Of a stretch of DNA of 64,000 nucleotides, positions 63,711 through 64,000 are shown one piece after another. Source of the stretch: Vreelandella andesensis. Its GTDB lineage: Bacteria > Pseudomonadota > Gammaproteobacteria > Pseudomonadales > Halomonadaceae. How positions within the stretch are numbered: the stretch's first letter is position 1; each line of letters opens with the position of its first letter. A model generated the notes under the pieces. That model had not been told where the DNA came from. It searched no databases and worked only from the letters and a program-made list of their open reading frames with translations. The DNA is taken from NCBI RefSeq assembly GCF_003989795.1, contig NZ_RZHG01000019.1, forward strand, positions 186,145-250,144. Direction: 5' to 3'. Position numbers and translations under genes: made by a program.

Positions 63711-63758
63711 TGTACTTGAAGATAACGGTACTTGAAGATAACTGTGCTTAAAAACGTC
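63711..63758. repeat. 16-bp tandem repeat upstream of hemE
   Basis: TGTACTTGAAGATAAC (63711-63726) and GGTACTTGAAGATAAC (63727-63742), then a diverged third copy from 63743. It lies between the divergent hemE and ribA genes. Confidence 0.8.
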
Positions 63759-63864
63759 TCTCCCAGTTGATACCGTGAGGCTGGCGTCGCTTCCTGGTAA
63801 ACTATCTTCTTATTTTGCCAACACCGGTGGGGTTAGCTGGTTTGGTTAATCAACGAGGTAACCT

Positions 63865-64000
63865 GTGACCATTCGTTTCATTGCCGCTTCCCGGCTGCCC
63901 ACACCTTGGGCCACATTCACCATGCACGGTTTCGAAGACGAAGCCACGGGTAAAGATCATATCGCCTTAACGCTGGGCGATGTGAGCGGCGGCGAGCCGG
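63865..64000 (+). CDS. ribA: GTP cyclohydrolase II, 5' end only
   Basis: The first 45 codons of RibA, cut by the window edge. TIRFIAASRLPTPWATFTMH and GFEDEATGKDHIALTLGD match the N-terminus of gammaproteobacterial RibA, the first enzyme of riboflavin synthesis from GTP. The catalytic zinc and Tyr residues lie beyond the window. The start is GTG with CGAGGTAACCT before it. Confidence 0.85.
   Translation, partial: MTIRFIAASRLPTPWATFTMHGFEDEATGKDHIALTLGDVSGGEP

Overview
The window is a chromosomal segment of a moderately halophilic gammaproteobacterium of the Halomonas/Vreelandella type. The best evidence is a complete teaABCD locus (ectoine/hydroxyectoine TRAP uptake plus the TeaD stress protein) with close similarity to the Halomonas elongata proteins. 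Pseudomonas-like gene orders support this: engB | cytochrome c4 - dsbA - nuclease, thiS-thiG-trmB, fpr | LysR, and ABC-F | TIGR02444. The host DNA is moderately GC-rich. One block, about 30.4-35.6 kb, is visibly AT-rich and foreign.

Layout. 0-13.9 kb: the end of xerC with yigB, engB, cytochrome c4, dsbA, a TakP-type TRAP transporter, thiD, a tandem universal stress protein, dtd and a YheS-like ABC-F ATPase. 14.2-17.9 kb: teaABCD. 18-29.5 kb: an FKBP isomerase with a PHB-depolymerase-like esterase, a SCO1 copper chaperone, a probable Fur-controlled small RNA in front of D-lactate dehydrogenase, trmB/thiG/thiS, DUF423, a hotdog thioesterase, malate synthase G and an alpha/beta hydrolase. 29.5-36.2 kb: comM (yifB) split by a 5.2-kb integrative element. 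36.3-43.1 kb: a complete hydroxamate-siderophore uptake locus (fhuC-, fhuD- and fused fhuB-like genes, a FhuE-like receptor and a FhuF-like reductase) with Fur-box-like sites. 43.3-48.2 kb: ubiK, a glnK-amtB-glnK nitrogen-sensing cluster behind a sigma-54 promoter, fpr and a divergent LysR regulator. 48.2-64 kb: a chemoreceptor, a BaeRF-like protein, a PhnCDEE transporter, an Aap-type amino-acid ABC transporter with two adjacent binding proteins, speE, hemE and the start of ribA.

The element in comM carries a large serine recombinase, a resolvase, a small HTH protein and one clear cargo gene, a protein with a C-terminal VRR-NUC-like nuclease motif. Both junctions can be read. A 17-bp imperfect direct repeat lies at each end. 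Joining the ends in silico gives a 52-bp near-palindromic attP with 12-bp arms, and removing the element restores an unbroken Walker A region in ComM. The nuclease may be a compact defence function, but that is inference.

A second recurring feature is not explained by any gene. Short degenerate tandem arrays (units of 13-19 bp, 2-8 copies, unit sequence different at each site) occur at more than ten intergenic places, and several lie across or beside a stop codon (dctM, takP-like dctP, engB, amtB, phnE, fhuF, the second aapJ).
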